NCBI GenBank assembly: GCA_900539425.1
Contig: UQBX01000003.1
Coordinates: 62,001 to 126,000, forward strand
DNA length: 64,000 bases
Direction: 5' to 3'
Source of the DNA: an uncultured Oscillospiraceae bacterium
GTDB lineage: Bacteria > Bacillota > Clostridia > Oscillospirales > Acutalibacteraceae
Shown here: positions 8,944 to 18,333 of the stretch, in pieces
Layout of the letters: every line of letters begins with the position of its first letter
Numbering within the stretch: position 1 is the stretch's first letter
Notes under the pieces: model-generated
What the model saw: only the letters and a program-made list of their open reading frames with translations
Told to the model about the DNA's origin: nothing
Databases searched by the model: none
Made by a program: the position numbers and the translations under genes

Positions 8944-11900
8944 ACCGCAAAAGGACGCCATAAATGCTAATGGCGCAAATATCATTGTTTCTGCAGCTGC
9001 CGGGTCAGGTAAAACAGCGGTGCTTGTTGAACGTGTGGTCAGACTAATTACAGATGAAAAAAATCCCGTAGATATTGATAAGCTACTTATAGTAACTTTT
9101 ACAATTCCTGTCGCAGCTGAAATGAAAGCAAGAATTTCGACAAGACTGGAAGAGATATTAAAAGATAATCCGCATAACAGACGCGTTATGCGCCAGCTTA
9201 CGCTTATTCCTTCCGCAAAAATATGCACTATTGATGCATTTTGCCTTAATCTTGTAAGGGAGAATTTTTTTGAACTTTCTGTAAGTCAGGATTTTACTAT
9301 TCTTGATAATTCTGAAGCGGGAATTCTCTCTGATAATGCTCTTAATTCAGTGCTTGATGAGTTTTATGAGGAAAATGATCCCGATTTTATAAAATTGGTG
9401 GAATCTTTGTCCTCACCAAAAGATGAAACGGGGCTAATTTCTGCTGTAAAGGATACATATAACTATATTTCAGCTCAGCCGTTGCCGCTCAAATGGCTCT
9501 CAGAAGTTATTGAGTCATACAGACCGGGTGTAGAATTTAAGAACAGCGTGTGGTATAAAAGCGCAATAGATTACGCGTATGATATGCTGAGCTACGCACT
9601 TAAATTATCCGATGAATGCATCGGATTTATAAACGAAGCAGACAGTTGTGCTGATTACTATGGTGAGTTTCTCGGTGCGGAAAACAATATGTGCTGCGCA
9701 CTTGTAGCTTCAGTTTCTTGCGGATGGGATAACCTTATTGATGAGCTTTCAAAAGTAAAATTCAACAGATTTTATTCCTCTAAGAAGAGTTTCGAAACTC
9801 CTGATTATAAAGATGAAGTTGTTTCGCGCAGAAATTTATATAAAGATATAATTGTTTCTGTTAAAGAAGAAGCAACAATTCCGTCAGAGAAATATAAGGA
9901 AGATAATGAAGCGCTGTATCCTGTTTTAAGAATGCTTTATAAAGTGGTAGAGCGATTTTCTGAAGAGTATCTTAAACTTAAAAACGAACGCAATGCTTAC
10001 ACTTTTTCAGACATAGAGCATTTTGCTCTTAATTTGCTGATGGATACTGATGAAAACGGCAATATAATCAAATCTGCCGCTGCAAATGATCTGCAGTCAT
10101 CGTTCAGCGAGATACTTGTTGATGAATATCAGGATACAAATGAGGCTCAGGACACTCTTTTTGCACTGCTGTCTGACGGGTCAAACAGATTTATGGTCGG
10201 AGATGTAAAGCAAAGTATTTATAAATTCCGACTTGCAATGCCATATATATTTAACAGCAAAAAAGAAACTTATAAAGATTATGATAGGGAAAATCCGTCA
10301 GGAGATGCACGTATAATTCTTGATAAGAATTTCCGATCAAGAAAGGATATATGCGAGTTTACCAACTTTTTGTTTTCTGCTTTCATGAGTGAAAAAGCAG
10401 GCGAGCTTGATTATAATGAGCGGGAGTACCTTAACTGCGGTGCTTCATACCCTGACAGAAATAAACCGTGTATTTATCTAAAAATTACTGATGGGTGCAA
10501 ATCCGCAGATATGGACGAGAGCGAAGCCGCTCAGATAGCACAAATCATCAAGGAAAAAATCGAATCAAATGAAACCGTTTTTGACGGCGGTAAAGAGAGA
10601 AAGATAACTTACGGCGATTTTGCCATACTTTTAAGAAACAGCAAAAAGCATATTGAAAATTATGAAAGAGTGCTTACGTCCTGCGGTATACCGACGGTCA
10701 GTGAAAGCAATTCTGATCTGTTAGAATGTGCTGAAATTAAAATGCTTCTTTCGCTGCTCAGAGTTGTAGATAATCCGTCCAGAGATATTCCTCTGCTTGC
10801 GGTAATGATGTCCCCGCTATATGGTTTTACTGCTGATGAGCTTACTGAAATAAAGCTTGAAAACGGAGGCGCAAAACGCAGTCTTTATTCAAGTGTTGTC
10901 AGTTCATCATCACCTAAATGTATTAAGTTTATAAATGAAATCCAGATGTTTTCAGAAACGGCTGTAACGATGAGCATATCTTCGTTTATACGCTTTATAT
11001 GTGAATATAAGAGCGTGTACGCTTTTGTAAACGCTCTTGGAAACGGCGGGCAGAGAAGCGCAAATATAAATACTTTCATAGCCTTTGCTCAAAACTTTGA
11101 TTCATCATCAGGTATCGGGCTGAGTTCGTTCCTGCGTCTTATTGACGGAATTGCCGAAAGCGGTGAAGGTATAAAGGCGGCTGAGCTGAGCGCCGGAGGT
11201 GAAAATGCTGTAAAGATAATGAGCATTCACCATTCGAAAGGTCTTGAATTTCCCGTTGTTATTCTTGCCGGAACATCAAGGGGATATAATTACCGTGATC
11301 TTAACAACAGCCTTATATTTAATGAAAAATACGGTATTTCACTTAAAAGACACAACGAAGAAAAGCTGTACAGAACAGAAACGCTTCAAAATAAAATAAT
11401 GAAGAATATTAATAAGACTGCGGGTCTTAGTGAAAATCTGCGTGTCCTTTATGTTGCCGTTACAAGAGCAAAAGAGCAGTTTATAGCTATGATTTCACTA
11501 AGCAGTCTCCAAAACAGAATTGACAGTGATGCAGTTAAAATAATGTCCGGCTCGATTGAACCGTGTATCTGCCGGGGAATAAGTAATGACGCTGATTTTC
11601 TGCTCTGCGCCGCTCTTATGCATAAAGACGGGATAAAACTCAGAAATATGTCTCCTGTAGATATCAACACGCACCCTTCGGAATTTGATATGGATGTGGA
11701 TATTGCCGATTTTGAAAAAGAGAATACGGAAATGTCTGCTGAGCAATCTGCTTTGCCTGATGATAATATAGTTCAATTGATTGATGAACGTGTCAATTAC
11801 AAATATAGGGGCTTGGCGGATAAACATATAACTGCAAAACTCAATGCTTCGGAACTTGATAAAAACGAATCCGACACAGAGTTCTTTGCACTTTCAAAAC

Positions 11901-12424
11901 CTGCTTTTATGAATGAAGGCGGGCTTACTCCCGGTCAGAAGGGCACCGCGATGCACACTTTTATGCAGTTTTGTGATTACAACGCCGCACGAGACGACCT
12001 TGAAAATGAAATTGCACGAATGTGTTTTCTTGGATATATAAACGATATTCAGGCTGAATCTCTTAACCGAAAAGAACTTGCAGACTTTTTCAGCGGTGAA
12101 TTTGCTAAGCGTATGTTTTCCTCTGATAATATTTACAGGGAGATAAAGATTTCATCATTCGTGAGCACTAATGAATTGTTTGACACAGATTCTGAAGAAC
12201 AGGTGCTTGTGCGCGGAATTTCCGACTGCGTTTTTGAGGAAAACGGCGAACTTGTGCTTGTTGATTATAAAACAGATAGAGTAAAGAGCGAAGAAGAACT
12301 TCTTGAAAGATACAAAAATCAGATAGCGTTTTATAGGAAAGTAATTGAAAAAACATTACAAAAACCGGTAAAAAAAGCTGTGTTGTATTCATTTTATCTT
12401 TCAAAAGTATGCGAATACAGATAA
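8927..12424 (+). CDS. addA: ATP-dependent helicase/nuclease subunit A
   Basis: A 1165-aa UvrD-like SF1 helicase plus nuclease. Walker A AAAGSGKT is at residues 23-30, the DEYQDTN helicase II motif follows further on, and the C-terminal nuclease motif VDYKTDR has D1113 and K1115. GTG at 8927 is chosen because GGAGG lies 9 bases upstream and it gives the normal WTxxQ (Q-motif) N-terminus. A TTG at 8909 would place the SD inside the gene. Motif Ia reads TFTIPVAAEM where relatives usually have a TFTxAAAxEM form, an odd local substitution. It pairs with addB immediately upstream. Confidence 0.97.
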   Translation: MRKWTEPQKDAINANGANIIVSAAAGSGKTAVLVERVVRLITDEKNPVDIDKLLIVTFTIPVAAEMKARISTRLEEILKDNPHNRRVMRQLTLIPSAKICTIDAFCLNLVRENFFELSVSQDFTILDNSEAGILSDNALNSVLDEFYEENDPDFIKLVESLSSPKDETGLISAVKDTYNYISAQPLPLKWLSEVIESYRPGVEFKNSVWYKSAIDYAYDMLSYALKLSDECIGFINEADSCADYYGEFLGAENNMCCALVASVSCGWDNLIDELSKVKFNRFYSSKKSFETPDYKDEVVSRRNLYKDIIVSVKEEATIPSEKYKEDNEALYPVLRMLYKVVERFSEEYLKLKNERNAYTFSDIEHFALNLLMDTDENGNIIKSAAANDLQSSFSEILVDEYQDTNEAQDTLFALLSDGSNRFMVGDVKQSIYKFRLAMPYIFNSKKETYKDYDRENPSGDARIILDKNFRSRKDICEFTNFLFSAFMSEKAGELDYNEREYLNCGASYPDRNKPCIYLKITDGCKSADMDESEAAQIAQIIKEKIESNETVFDGGKERKITYGDFAILLRNSKKHIENYERVLTSCGIPTVSESNSDLLECAEIKMLLSLLRVVDNPSRDIPLLAVMMSPLYGFTADELTEIKLENGGAKRSLYSSVVSSSSPKCIKFINEIQMFSETAVTMSISSFIRFICEYKSVYAFVNALGNGGQRSANINTFIAFAQNFDSSSGIGLSSFLRLIDGIAESGEGIKAAELSAGGENAVKIMSIHHSKGLEFPVVILAGTSRGYNYRDLNNSLIFNEKYGISLKRHNEEKLYRTETLQNKIMKNINKTAGLSENLRVLYVAVTRAKEQFIAMISLSSLQNRIDSDAVKIMSGSIEPCICRGISNDADFLLCAALMHKDGIKLRNMSPVDINTHPSEFDMDVDIADFEKENTEMSAEQSALPDDNIVQLIDERVNYKYRGLADKHITAKLNASELDKNESDTEFFALSKPAFMNEGGLTPGQKGTAMHTFMQFCDYNAARDDLENEIARMCFLGYINDIQAESLNRKELADFFSGEFAKRMFSSDNIYREIKISSFVSTNELFDTDSEEQVLVRGISDCVFEENGELVLVDYKTDRVKSEEELLERYKNQIAFYRKVIEKTLQKPVKKAVLYSFYLSKVCEYR

Positions 12425-12448
12425 AATGCAAAAAAACACTTGCATTTT
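12423..12448. repeat. Perfect 9-bp inverted repeat at the addA stop
   Basis: Arms AAAATGCAA (12423-12431) and TTGCATTTT (12440-12448) enclose an 8-base A-rich loop. The left arm begins in the addA stop codon, and the right arm contains the -35 element of the rpmE promoter. The stem is too AT-rich and lacks a following T-run beyond its own four T's, so an operator is as likely as a weak terminator. Confidence 0.6.
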
Positions 12449-12468
12449 GCCGCTACTTGTGGTATTAT
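12440..12468 (+). promoter_or_regulatory. Sigma-A-type promoter of rpmE
   Basis: TTGCAT (12440-12445), a 17-base spacer and TATTAT (12463-12468) lie about 40 bases before the rpmE start codon. The -35 element sits in the right arm of the 12423-12448 inverted repeat. Confidence 0.7.
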
Positions 12469-12508
12469 TCTTTAGCATTAGAAGATTTTTATTAAAGAGG
12501 TGAAAACA

Positions 12509-12712
12509 ATGAAAGACGGAATTCATCCCAACTATGATACATGTACTGTAAAGTGCGCTTGCGGCGCAACTTATGAAACCAAGAGCACAAAGAGCGAGCT
12601 CAAGGTAGATATCTGCTCCAAATGTCATCCTTTCTACACCGGCAAACAGAAGCTTGTAGATACAGGCGGACGTGTAGACAGATTTAATAAGAGATACGGA
12701 AAAAAGGCGTAA
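12509..12712 (+). CDS. rpmE: 50S ribosomal protein L31, zinc-binding type
   Basis: A 67-aa large-subunit ribosomal protein. It carries the four zinc ligands of the C+ form: C16, C18 and the CSKC pair at about 37 and 40, followed by the family signature HPFYTGKQK and [15 protein letters not shown] 12509 is chosen over an in-frame GTG at 12500 because AAAGAGG lies 8 bases upstream of it. It is monocistronic, bounded by its own promoter and a strong terminator. Zinc-type L31 is often replaced by a C- paralogue under zinc limitation; none is in this window. Confidence 0.97.
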   Translation: MKDGIHPNYDTCTVKCACGATYETKSTKSELKVDICSKCHPFYTGKQKLVDTGGRVDRFNKRYGKKA

Positions 12713-12721
12713 TTTCAAATT

Positions 12722-12748
12722 AAGGCAGCGTTTTTCGTTGCCTTTTTT
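12722..12748 (+). terminator. Rho-independent terminator after rpmE
   Basis: AAGGCAGCG (12722-12730), a five-T loop and CGTTGCCTT (12736-12744) form a 9-bp stem with one G-T pair, followed by a T-rich run. Confidence 0.85.
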
Positions 12749-12762
12749 CTTTGGAGAAATCA

Positions 12763-13383
12763 ATGCTTGAATATAAAACGGTCGAAAAAGAGTCGGTTGC
12801 TGAATTTACAGAAAAAAAGTCAAGATTTATAGGCTATGTGCGTCCCGTTAAGACTGCTGAGGAAGCTCAGAATTTTATTACTCAGGTGCGAAGCAAAAAC
12901 AGAGAGGCAACTCATAATGTTCCTGCATATGCCTTGTTGGAGAATAATATTCAGCGTTGCAGCGATGACGGCGAACCGTCAGGAACTGCGGGGGTGCCTG
13001 TGCTTGACGTTATTCTTAAAAGCGAGGTAAAGGATGTCTGCGTTGTTGTTACACGTTACTTTGGAGGTATCCTTTTAGGTGCAGGGGGGCTGGTAAGAGC
13101 CTATTCCCATGCTTCAAAAATCGCGCTTGACGCCGGCGGAATTATCACCATGGCGCCATGCGTCGTGCTTCAGGTAGAGGCCGACTATTCTTTGTATGAA
13201 AGAATTCGTATAATGCTTGAGGAGAATTCAGCCAATATTGAAGACTGTGTTTTTTCTGACAACGTTAAAATCGTTTTCTCTATAAGAGATACTCGTATTG
13301 ATGATATTTCCAAAAAGCTTACAGAACTCAGCAACGGCAGATATACTTTTGTTAAAATCGGAGAAAAATACGCTAAAGTATAA
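12763..13383 (+). CDS. yigZ: YigZ/IMPACT family protein
   Basis: A 206-aa protein of the UPF0029/IMPACT family with a C-terminal DUF1949 domain. The family core is visible in the NVPAYALLE and CSDDGEPSGTAGVPVLDVI segments, followed by VVVTRYFGGILLGAGGLVRAY. ATG 12763 has GGAG six bases upstream; a TTG at 12751 overlaps that SD and is less likely. The family is homologous to eukaryotic IMPACT, a translation-stress regulator. Bacterial members are sometimes called proline dipeptidase-like, without good evidence. It begins 15 bases after the rpmE terminator and is convergent with the next gene. Confidence 0.92.
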   Translation: MLEYKTVEKESVAEFTEKKSRFIGYVRPVKTAEEAQNFITQVRSKNREATHNVPAYALLENNIQRCSDDGEPSGTAGVPVLDVILKSEVKDVCVVVTRYFGGILLGAGGLVRAYSHASKIALDAGGIITMAPCVVLQVEADYSLYERIRIMLEENSANIEDCVFSDNVKIVFSIRDTRIDDISKKLTELSNGRYTFVKIGEKYAKV

Positions 13384-13384
13384 T

Positions 13385-13414
13385 TAAAAAATCCCGTGCA
13401 GTAAAGCACGGGAT
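13385..13414 (-). terminator. Terminator of the metallophosphoesterase gene (convergent intergenic)
   Basis: A perfect 9-bp stem ATCCCGTGC (13391-13399) / GCACGGGAT (13406-13414) with a 6-base loop. On the minus strand it is followed by TTTTTT, so it is a canonical terminator for the minus-strand gene. On the plus strand the downstream tract is only weakly T-rich, so yigZ may be stopped less efficiently. Confidence 0.85.
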
Positions 13415-13440
13415 TACTTCATTTATATAATATCTGAATT

Positions 13441-14289
13441 TTAATCAAATTTATCTTCTTCAAGATAGATCACGTTTATTTCGGGATGATTGAAAAGCCT
13501 GAGAGGAAATTCGGCATTCCCAAGCCCTCGGCTGACTATAAGCTGAGGTCTCTGGCCGAAAGAGCCGCGGGCATATTTAGGAAACATTCCCTGACCGGGG
13601 CTGTATATCGGGCCGAGAAAAGGCAGTATAAATTGCCCGCCGTGAGCGTGGCCGGAGAGCTGAAGGTCAAAATCATACTGCATATAATTGTTTTCTTTTA
13701 CCTTTTCAAAATTTTCCGGGAAATGGCTTAAAACAATTTTAAAACCTTTAAGTTTATCAAGCTCAGCAAAGTAAGGGCTCATGTCCTTGTATTTAAAAGT
13801 TCCTTTTTTCCTTGCTTTATAATCCTTGAAATCTGCTTGGTTTTCATCAAGGCCCAGAAAGTTTATCCTGTTGGAATTTATCATTATTTGCGCCGATTCG
13901 TTTAACAGAACTATAAATCCAAGGTCTGAAAGCTCTTTCATCAATTCTTCAAAATTATCAAGTCTGCGCTCATGATTACCGGTAATGTAAAACACAGGTG
14001 CAATTTTAAGCAGTTCTTTGCCGAACTCAAACATCTTTTCCTTGTTTTTGCATTTGTCGTTTATATAGTCGCCGGTGATAGCAATAATGTCCGGATTGAT
14101 TTCATTAAGCTCTTTAAGCACTTTTTTAAACGGCTTTGAGTGTAAATCAGACAGTTGTGCTATGCTGACTGAGCCTTTTATTTTATCGCTTAAAATAATG
14201 TATTCGGTTTTGTCTATCGTGTTGTTCTGAAAATAACAGAAGATGCCGAAAAGTACTATCAATACGATAGCAATTAGTATATAAATCAT
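13441..14289 (-). CDS. Membrane-anchored metallophosphoesterase
   Basis: A 282-aa calcineurin-like phosphoesterase. One N-terminal transmembrane segment (about residues 2-20) anchors it. The dimetal site motifs are in order: SDLH (D48, H50), GDYIND (D74), GNHERR (N105, H106), LSHFPE and GHAHGGQF. This layout matches YkuE/YaeI-type enzymes, some of which act on UDP-diacylglucosamine or phospholipid-like substrates; the substrate here is unproven. It stands alone between its own promoter and terminator, divergent from dgt and convergent with yigZ. Confidence 0.93.
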   Translation of the reverse strand: MIYILIAIVLIVLFGIFCYFQNNTIDKTEYIILSDKIKGSVSIAQLSDLHSKPFKKVLKELNEINPDIIAITGDYINDKCKNKEKMFEFGKELLKIAPVFYITGNHERRLDNFEELMKELSDLGFIVLLNESAQIMINSNRINFLGLDENQADFKDYKARKKGTFKYKDMSPYFAELDKLKGFKIVLSHFPENFEKVKENNYMQYDFDLQLSGHAHGGQFILPFLGPIYSPGQGMFPKYARGSFGQRPQLIVSRGLGNAEFPLRLFNHPEINVIYLEEDKFD

Positions 14290-14307
14290 AATTTTAACCT
14301 CATTTTG

Positions 14308-14336
14308 ATAATAAACTGTTAATTATAATAAGTCAA
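14308..14336 (-). promoter_or_regulatory. Sigma-A-type promoter of the metallophosphoesterase
   Basis: On the minus strand TTGACT (14336-14331), a 17-base spacer and TATTAT (14313-14308) precede the start codon by 18 bases. Confidence 0.65.
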
Positions 14337-14347
14337 GAGAAATAATT

Positions 14348-14377
14348 TTGAATAAAAAAGGGTTTATAGTCTATAAT
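14348..14377 (+). promoter_or_regulatory. Sigma-A-type promoter of the dgt-dnaG-rpoD cluster
   Basis: TTGAAT (14348-14353), an 18-base spacer and TATAAT (14372-14377). It lies about 38 bases before the proposed dgt start and back-to-back with the divergent promoter at 14308-14336. Confidence 0.65.
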
Positions 14378-14415
14378 ACGTATTATTTATCAGAAAATTG
14401 ATTTCGGTGATTATT

Positions 14416-15417
14416 TTGGAAAAAACTATCAGAGAAAAGACAGAAGAAACTGAAAGAAAATTTTTAAGCGAATATGCTTCTCTTTCCAGTGCTTCCCTCG
14501 GCAGAGATACGCCTGAAGATGAATGTTTTATCCGCACATGTTATCAGCGGGACAGAGACAGAATTATCCATTCTTCGGCATTCAGGCGTCTCAAGCACAA
14601 AACTCAGGTTTTTCTTGCCCCTCAAAGCGATTATTACAGAACAAGGCTTACTCATACGCTTGAGGTTGCTCAGATTGCCCGTACGATTGCAAGAGCGCTC
14701 AGACTCAATGAAGATCTTACCGAGGCGGCTTCACTTGGGCATGATTTGGGGCATACTCCTTTCGGTCATGCAGGAGAAAAAGCACTCAACGATTTGACTG
14801 ACGCGGGTTTCCGCCATAACGAACAGAGCGTTCGCGTTGTGGAAAAGCTTGAAAAGCAGGGGAAAGGACTAAATCTTACCAAAGAAGTGCGTAACGCTAT
14901 TTTATGCCATAGCGGCAAAGATAAAGCGTTTACGCTTGAAGGGCGTGTGCTTCGCTATGCTGATAAAATAGCCTATATCAATCATGATATTGATGATGCC
15001 GTAGCCGCAGGTATTATGGGGGAGGAAGATATTCCCCTCAGTCTGAGGCAGCTTCTCGGATTTAGAAAAACGCAGCGAATAAATACTCTTGTATCAGATA
15101 TTATTACCAACAGTTCAGAAGATATATGCATGAGCAGTGAATGTGAAAAAGCCTTTTATGAACTGAGGTCATTTATGTTCAGAAATGTGTACGAAAGCAA
15201 TGTGTGCCGCGCTGAAGATGAAAAGGCTTATTATATTGTGGAAAGGCTTTATAAATATTATCTTGAAAACATCAATAAGATGCCCGATACATATGTGAAA
15301 ATTGCAAATGAGGAGAATTCTCAAAGAGCGGTTTGCGATTATATTGCAGGAATGAGCGATACTTTCGCCCTTAGGGAATATAACAGGCTGTTCATACCTA
15401 AATTTGCTGAATTTTAA
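14416..15417 (+). CDS. dgt: Deoxyguanosinetriphosphate triphosphohydrolase-like protein
   Basis: A 333-aa HD-domain dNTP triphosphohydrolase that cleaves dNTPs to deoxynucleoside and triphosphate. The metal-binding histidine of TRLTH (H80), the HD pair of SLGHDLGHTPFGH (H109, D110) and the later aspartate in NHDIDD are present. The start is uncertain: TTG 14416 is chosen because GGTGA lies about five bases upstream and it gives the family's TIREKTEE-type N-terminus. GTG 14407 or TTG 14398 are alternatives. It leads the dnaG-rpoD cluster, an arrangement common in Clostridia. Confidence 0.93.
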   Translation: MEKTIREKTEETERKFLSEYASLSSASLGRDTPEDECFIRTCYQRDRDRIIHSSAFRRLKHKTQVFLAPQSDYYRTRLTHTLEVAQIARTIARALRLNEDLTEAASLGHDLGHTPFGHAGEKALNDLTDAGFRHNEQSVRVVEKLEKQGKGLNLTKEVRNAILCHSGKDKAFTLEGRVLRYADKIAYINHDIDDAVAAGIMGEEDIPLSLRQLLGFRKTQRINTLVSDIITNSSEDICMSSECEKAFYELRSFMFRNVYESNVCRAEDEKAYYIVERLYKYYLENINKMPDTYVKIANEENSQRAVCDYIAGMSDTFALREYNRLFIPKFAEF

Positions 15418-15450
15418 ATAAAGGATAAAATAAGGAAAGGAGTTGGGAAC

Positions 15451-17184
15451 TTGGCTTTAAATGAATCGTTTTTACAGGAACTTAAATATAAAACTGACAT
15501 TTCAGATATAATTTCTTCTTATGTAAGCCTTAAAAAAAGAGGCTCTACCTTTGTAGGACTCTGCCCGTTTCACAATGAAAAAACTCCTTCTTTTACCGTA
15601 TATCCGGAAACGCAGTCGTTTTATTGCTTTGGATGCGGCGCAGGCGGTGACGCAGTAACATTCATAAAGAAAATAGAAAATTTAGACTATATTGACGCCG
15701 TTAAAATGCTTGCGCAAAGGGCGGGGCTTCAAATGCCCACAGACGGTTTTGACGATAGCATATCAAAACGCCGCCGCAGGATATACGAGGCTAACAGAGC
15801 GGCTGCAAAGTATTTTTATTCTGTCCTTATGAGTGAAGAGGGAACAAAAGCCCTTGAATATTACAGAAACAGAAAGCTTACGTTAAGTACTATAAAGAAA
15901 TTCGGCTTAGGCTATGCGCCTGATAAATGGGACGGGCTCCTCAAGCACTTGCGCTCGTTAGGATTTTCGCTGAGTGAAATATATGAAGCGGGACTTGCTC
16001 GCAAAGGGCAGAAAAATAATTATTATGATTATTTCAGAAACCGTGTAATGACCCCGATTATCGATGTCCGCGGGAACATAGTTGGGTTCGGCGGAAGAGT
16101 TCTTGATGACAGCAAGCCTAAATATATGAATACAAACGATACGCTCGCCTATAAAAAAACAAATGAGGTTTTCGGGCTGAATTTTGCCAAAGACAGCGGC
16201 AAAAGCGAAATGATACTGTGTGAAGGCTATATGGACGTTATAGCTATGAATCAGGCAGGTTTTACTAACTGCGTTGCCGGCTGCGGTACAGCTCTCACAA
16301 ATGAGCAGGTACACCTTATAAGCAGATATGCAAGTGATGTTATACTTGCATACGATAACGATGAAGCTGGAAGAAAAGCAGTTGACAAGGCAATAGGCCT
16401 TTTTGAAAATACTGATATAAATATAAGAATACCTGAATTTGAATACGGCAAAGATCCTGATGAAATAATTAAAAATGTAGGGGCAGAAAAATTCGGCTCA
16501 ATGCTTGAAAAGGCGCTTAATAAAACAGAGTATTATATTCTTCGCCTTCGCAGAAAATTCAATATTGCTACTACCCAAGGCAAGATAGATTTTGCGGCGG
16601 CTGTTGTACCTGTTTTAGCTCATTCCGAGCCTGTAGAGCGTGATCTTTACATGAGCCGCATTTCAGAAGAAATAGGTATCAACAGAAGCTCATTGGAGGC
16701 GCAAATCAAAGATTACTTTGTAAAGAGCAAAAGAAAACAGAAGAAAAAAGAATTCAACGCGCCTGTTGTCAATTCTATAAGAGAAAATCAGAAACTCAGC
16801 AGGGATACAGGCGAAACATCAAAAATGATTCGTGCAGTTGACAGAATGCTTTATCTTCTGATAAAATATCCGGACTGTGCAAAACTTGCCTCAGAGTTTA
16901 AATCAGACGAGGTTCCTTCAGGATTTTTCAGAAAAGTTTTTGAAATTACCTGTGAGAATATAAAAAGCGGTTTTGACAATGACCTTATGAATTATTCGTC
17001 TTCGCTTTCAAGTGATGAACTCGGCAGACTGTCGGGTATAATCGCAAGGGGAAAGCACAGTGACAGCCCTAAAGAGGAATTTAAGGACTGCGTCAATGTA
17101 ATACGCAATGAAAATTCAAAAAAAGAAAAAAAATCAGCCGCTGATATGACTGATGATGAGTTCAGAAAAATGTTCAATACATAA
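15451..17184 (+). CDS. dnaG: DNA primase
   Basis: A 577-aa enzyme that makes RNA primers for the replisome. The CHC2 zinc finger at the N-terminus has C38, H41, C59 and C62. The TOPRIM catalytic core follows, with the EGYMD glutamate and the AYDNDEAG aspartates. The C-terminal helicase-binding region is more divergent. TTG 15451 is preceded by AAAGGAG at 15436-15442, eight bases away, which fixes the start. It lies 33 bases after dgt and 18 bases before rpoD. Confidence 0.97.
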   Translation: MALNESFLQELKYKTDISDIISSYVSLKKRGSTFVGLCPFHNEKTPSFTVYPETQSFYCFGCGAGGDAVTFIKKIENLDYIDAVKMLAQRAGLQMPTDGFDDSISKRRRRIYEANRAAAKYFYSVLMSEEGTKALEYYRNRKLTLSTIKKFGLGYAPDKWDGLLKHLRSLGFSLSEIYEAGLARKGQKNNYYDYFRNRVMTPIIDVRGNIVGFGGRVLDDSKPKYMNTNDTLAYKKTNEVFGLNFAKDSGKSEMILCEGYMDVIAMNQAGFTNCVAGCGTALTNEQVHLISRYASDVILAYDNDEAGRKAVDKAIGLFENTDINIRIPEFEYGKDPDEIIKNVGAEKFGSMLEKALNKTEYYILRLRRKFNIATTQGKIDFAAAVVPVLAHSEPVERDLYMSRISEEIGINRSSLEAQIKDYFVKSKRKQKKKEFNAPVVNSIRENQKLSRDTGETSKMIRAVDRMLYLLIKYPDCAKLASEFKSDEVPSGFFRKVFEITCENIKSGFDNDLMNYSSSLSSDELGRLSGIIARGKHSDSPKEEFKDCVNVIRNENSKKEKKSAADMTDDEFRKMFNT

Positions 17185-17202
17185 TTCAAGAGGAGAAAGA
17201 TT

Positions 17203-18333
17203 ATGGAAAACAAAAATAAAAACAATATACCTCAGACTGCTGAAGATAAAAAAACAGCCGCTTTCAGAAAACTTGTTGAAAAAGGAAAGAGCGTAGGCCA
17301 TCTTACAGCTCAGGAGATCGACAGTCTTATAGTTGACCTTGACCTTGATGTGGACGAGCTTGAAAAACTCAACGATATGATCGACGGCGCTAATATCAAT
17401 ATTATTGATGACTTTTCTTCAGAAGCGCTTGACGGAATTCCGCTTGAAGTTGATCTTCCTAAAGAAACAGACGCTGCAGATACTGTTGCTACAAATGACA
17501 GCGCAGCTATGGATGATCCTGTAAAGGTTTATCTTAAAGAGATAGGTAGAGTGCCCCTTCTTACACCCGAAGAGGAAATCGAGTATGCTATGCGAATAGC
17601 AGATGATGATCCTGTGGCAAAAAAGAGACTGGCAGAAGCTAACCTTCGTCTTGTTGTAAGTATAGCCAAGAGATATGTGGGCAGAGGCATGCAGTTCCTT
17701 GATCTTATTCAGGAAGGCAATATGGGCCTTATAAAAGCGGTAGACAAGTTTGATTATACCAAGGGCTTTAAATTTTCCACTTATGCTACATGGTGGATAA
17801 GACAGGCAATTACCAGAGCAATTGCGGATCAGGCAAGAACAATCAGAATACCTGTTCACATGGTAGAGACGATTAATAAAGTTAAAAAGGCAAACAGCCA
17901 GCTGCTTCACCAGAACGGCAAAGAGCCAACTCCCGAAGAGATTGCAGAATTTCTTGATATGCCTCAGGAAAAAGTGCGTGAGATTCTGCGTGTATCTCAA
18001 GAGCCTGTATCTCTTGAAACGCCAATAGGCGAAGAGGAGGATTCTCATCTCGGAGACTTCATTCCTGATGATGACGCGTTAGCTCCTGCTGATGCTGCTT
18101 CAATGAGCCTTCTTAAAGAACAGCTTGACGAAGTCCTCAAAACTCTCACTCCAAGAGAAGCAAAGGTTCTTTCTCTCAGATTTGGCCTTAAAGACGGCAA
18201 TCCTAAAACTCTTGAAGAGGTCGGCAAGGAATTTAATGTTACCAGAGAGCGTATCAGACAGATTGAGGCTAAGGCACTCAGAAAACTCCGCCACCCGAGC
18301 AGAAGCAAAAAATTAAAGGACTTTTTGGACTGA
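17203..18333 (+). CDS. rpoD: RNA polymerase primary sigma factor
   Basis: A 376-aa housekeeping sigma factor (sigma-A). Region 1.1 is present at the acidic N-terminus, then region 1.2 ([12 protein letters not shown]). Region 2 contains the [19 protein letters not shown] core-binding stretch and the -10-recognition segment [17 protein letters not shown]. Region 3 contains IRIPVHM. Region 4.2 ([20 protein letters not shown]) reads the -35. The length matches sigma-A of low-GC Gram-positives. A GAGGAG SD precedes the start. The stop overlaps the DUF896 start (TGATG). Confidence 0.98.
   Translation: MENKNKNNIPQTAEDKKTAAFRKLVEKGKSVGHLTAQEIDSLIVDLDLDVDELEKLNDMIDGANINIIDDFSSEALDGIPLEVDLPKETDAADTVATNDSAAMDDPVKVYLKEIGRVPLLTPEEEIEYAMRIADDDPVAKKRLAEANLRLVVSIAKRYVGRGMQFLDLIQEGNMGLIKAVDKFDYTKGFKFSTYATWWIRQAITRAIADQARTIRIPVHMVETINKVKKANSQLLHQNGKEPTPEEIAEFLDMPQEKVREILRVSQEPVSLETPIGEEEDSHLGDFIPDDDALAPADAASMSLLKEQLDEVLKTLTPREAKVLSLRFGLKDGNPKTLEEVGKEFNVTRERIRQIEAKALRKLRHPSRSKKLKDFLD

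Noticed and set aside
12401..12763. 120-codon minus-strand open frame across rpmE
   Set aside because: It covers rpmE with its promoter and terminator in antisense and shows no recognisable domain or ribosome binding site.
17419..18048. 209-codon minus-strand open frame opposite rpoD
   Set aside because: It is fully antisense to the highly conserved sigma factor gene, has no SD, and its protein is a composition-biased product of the rpoD codon pattern.
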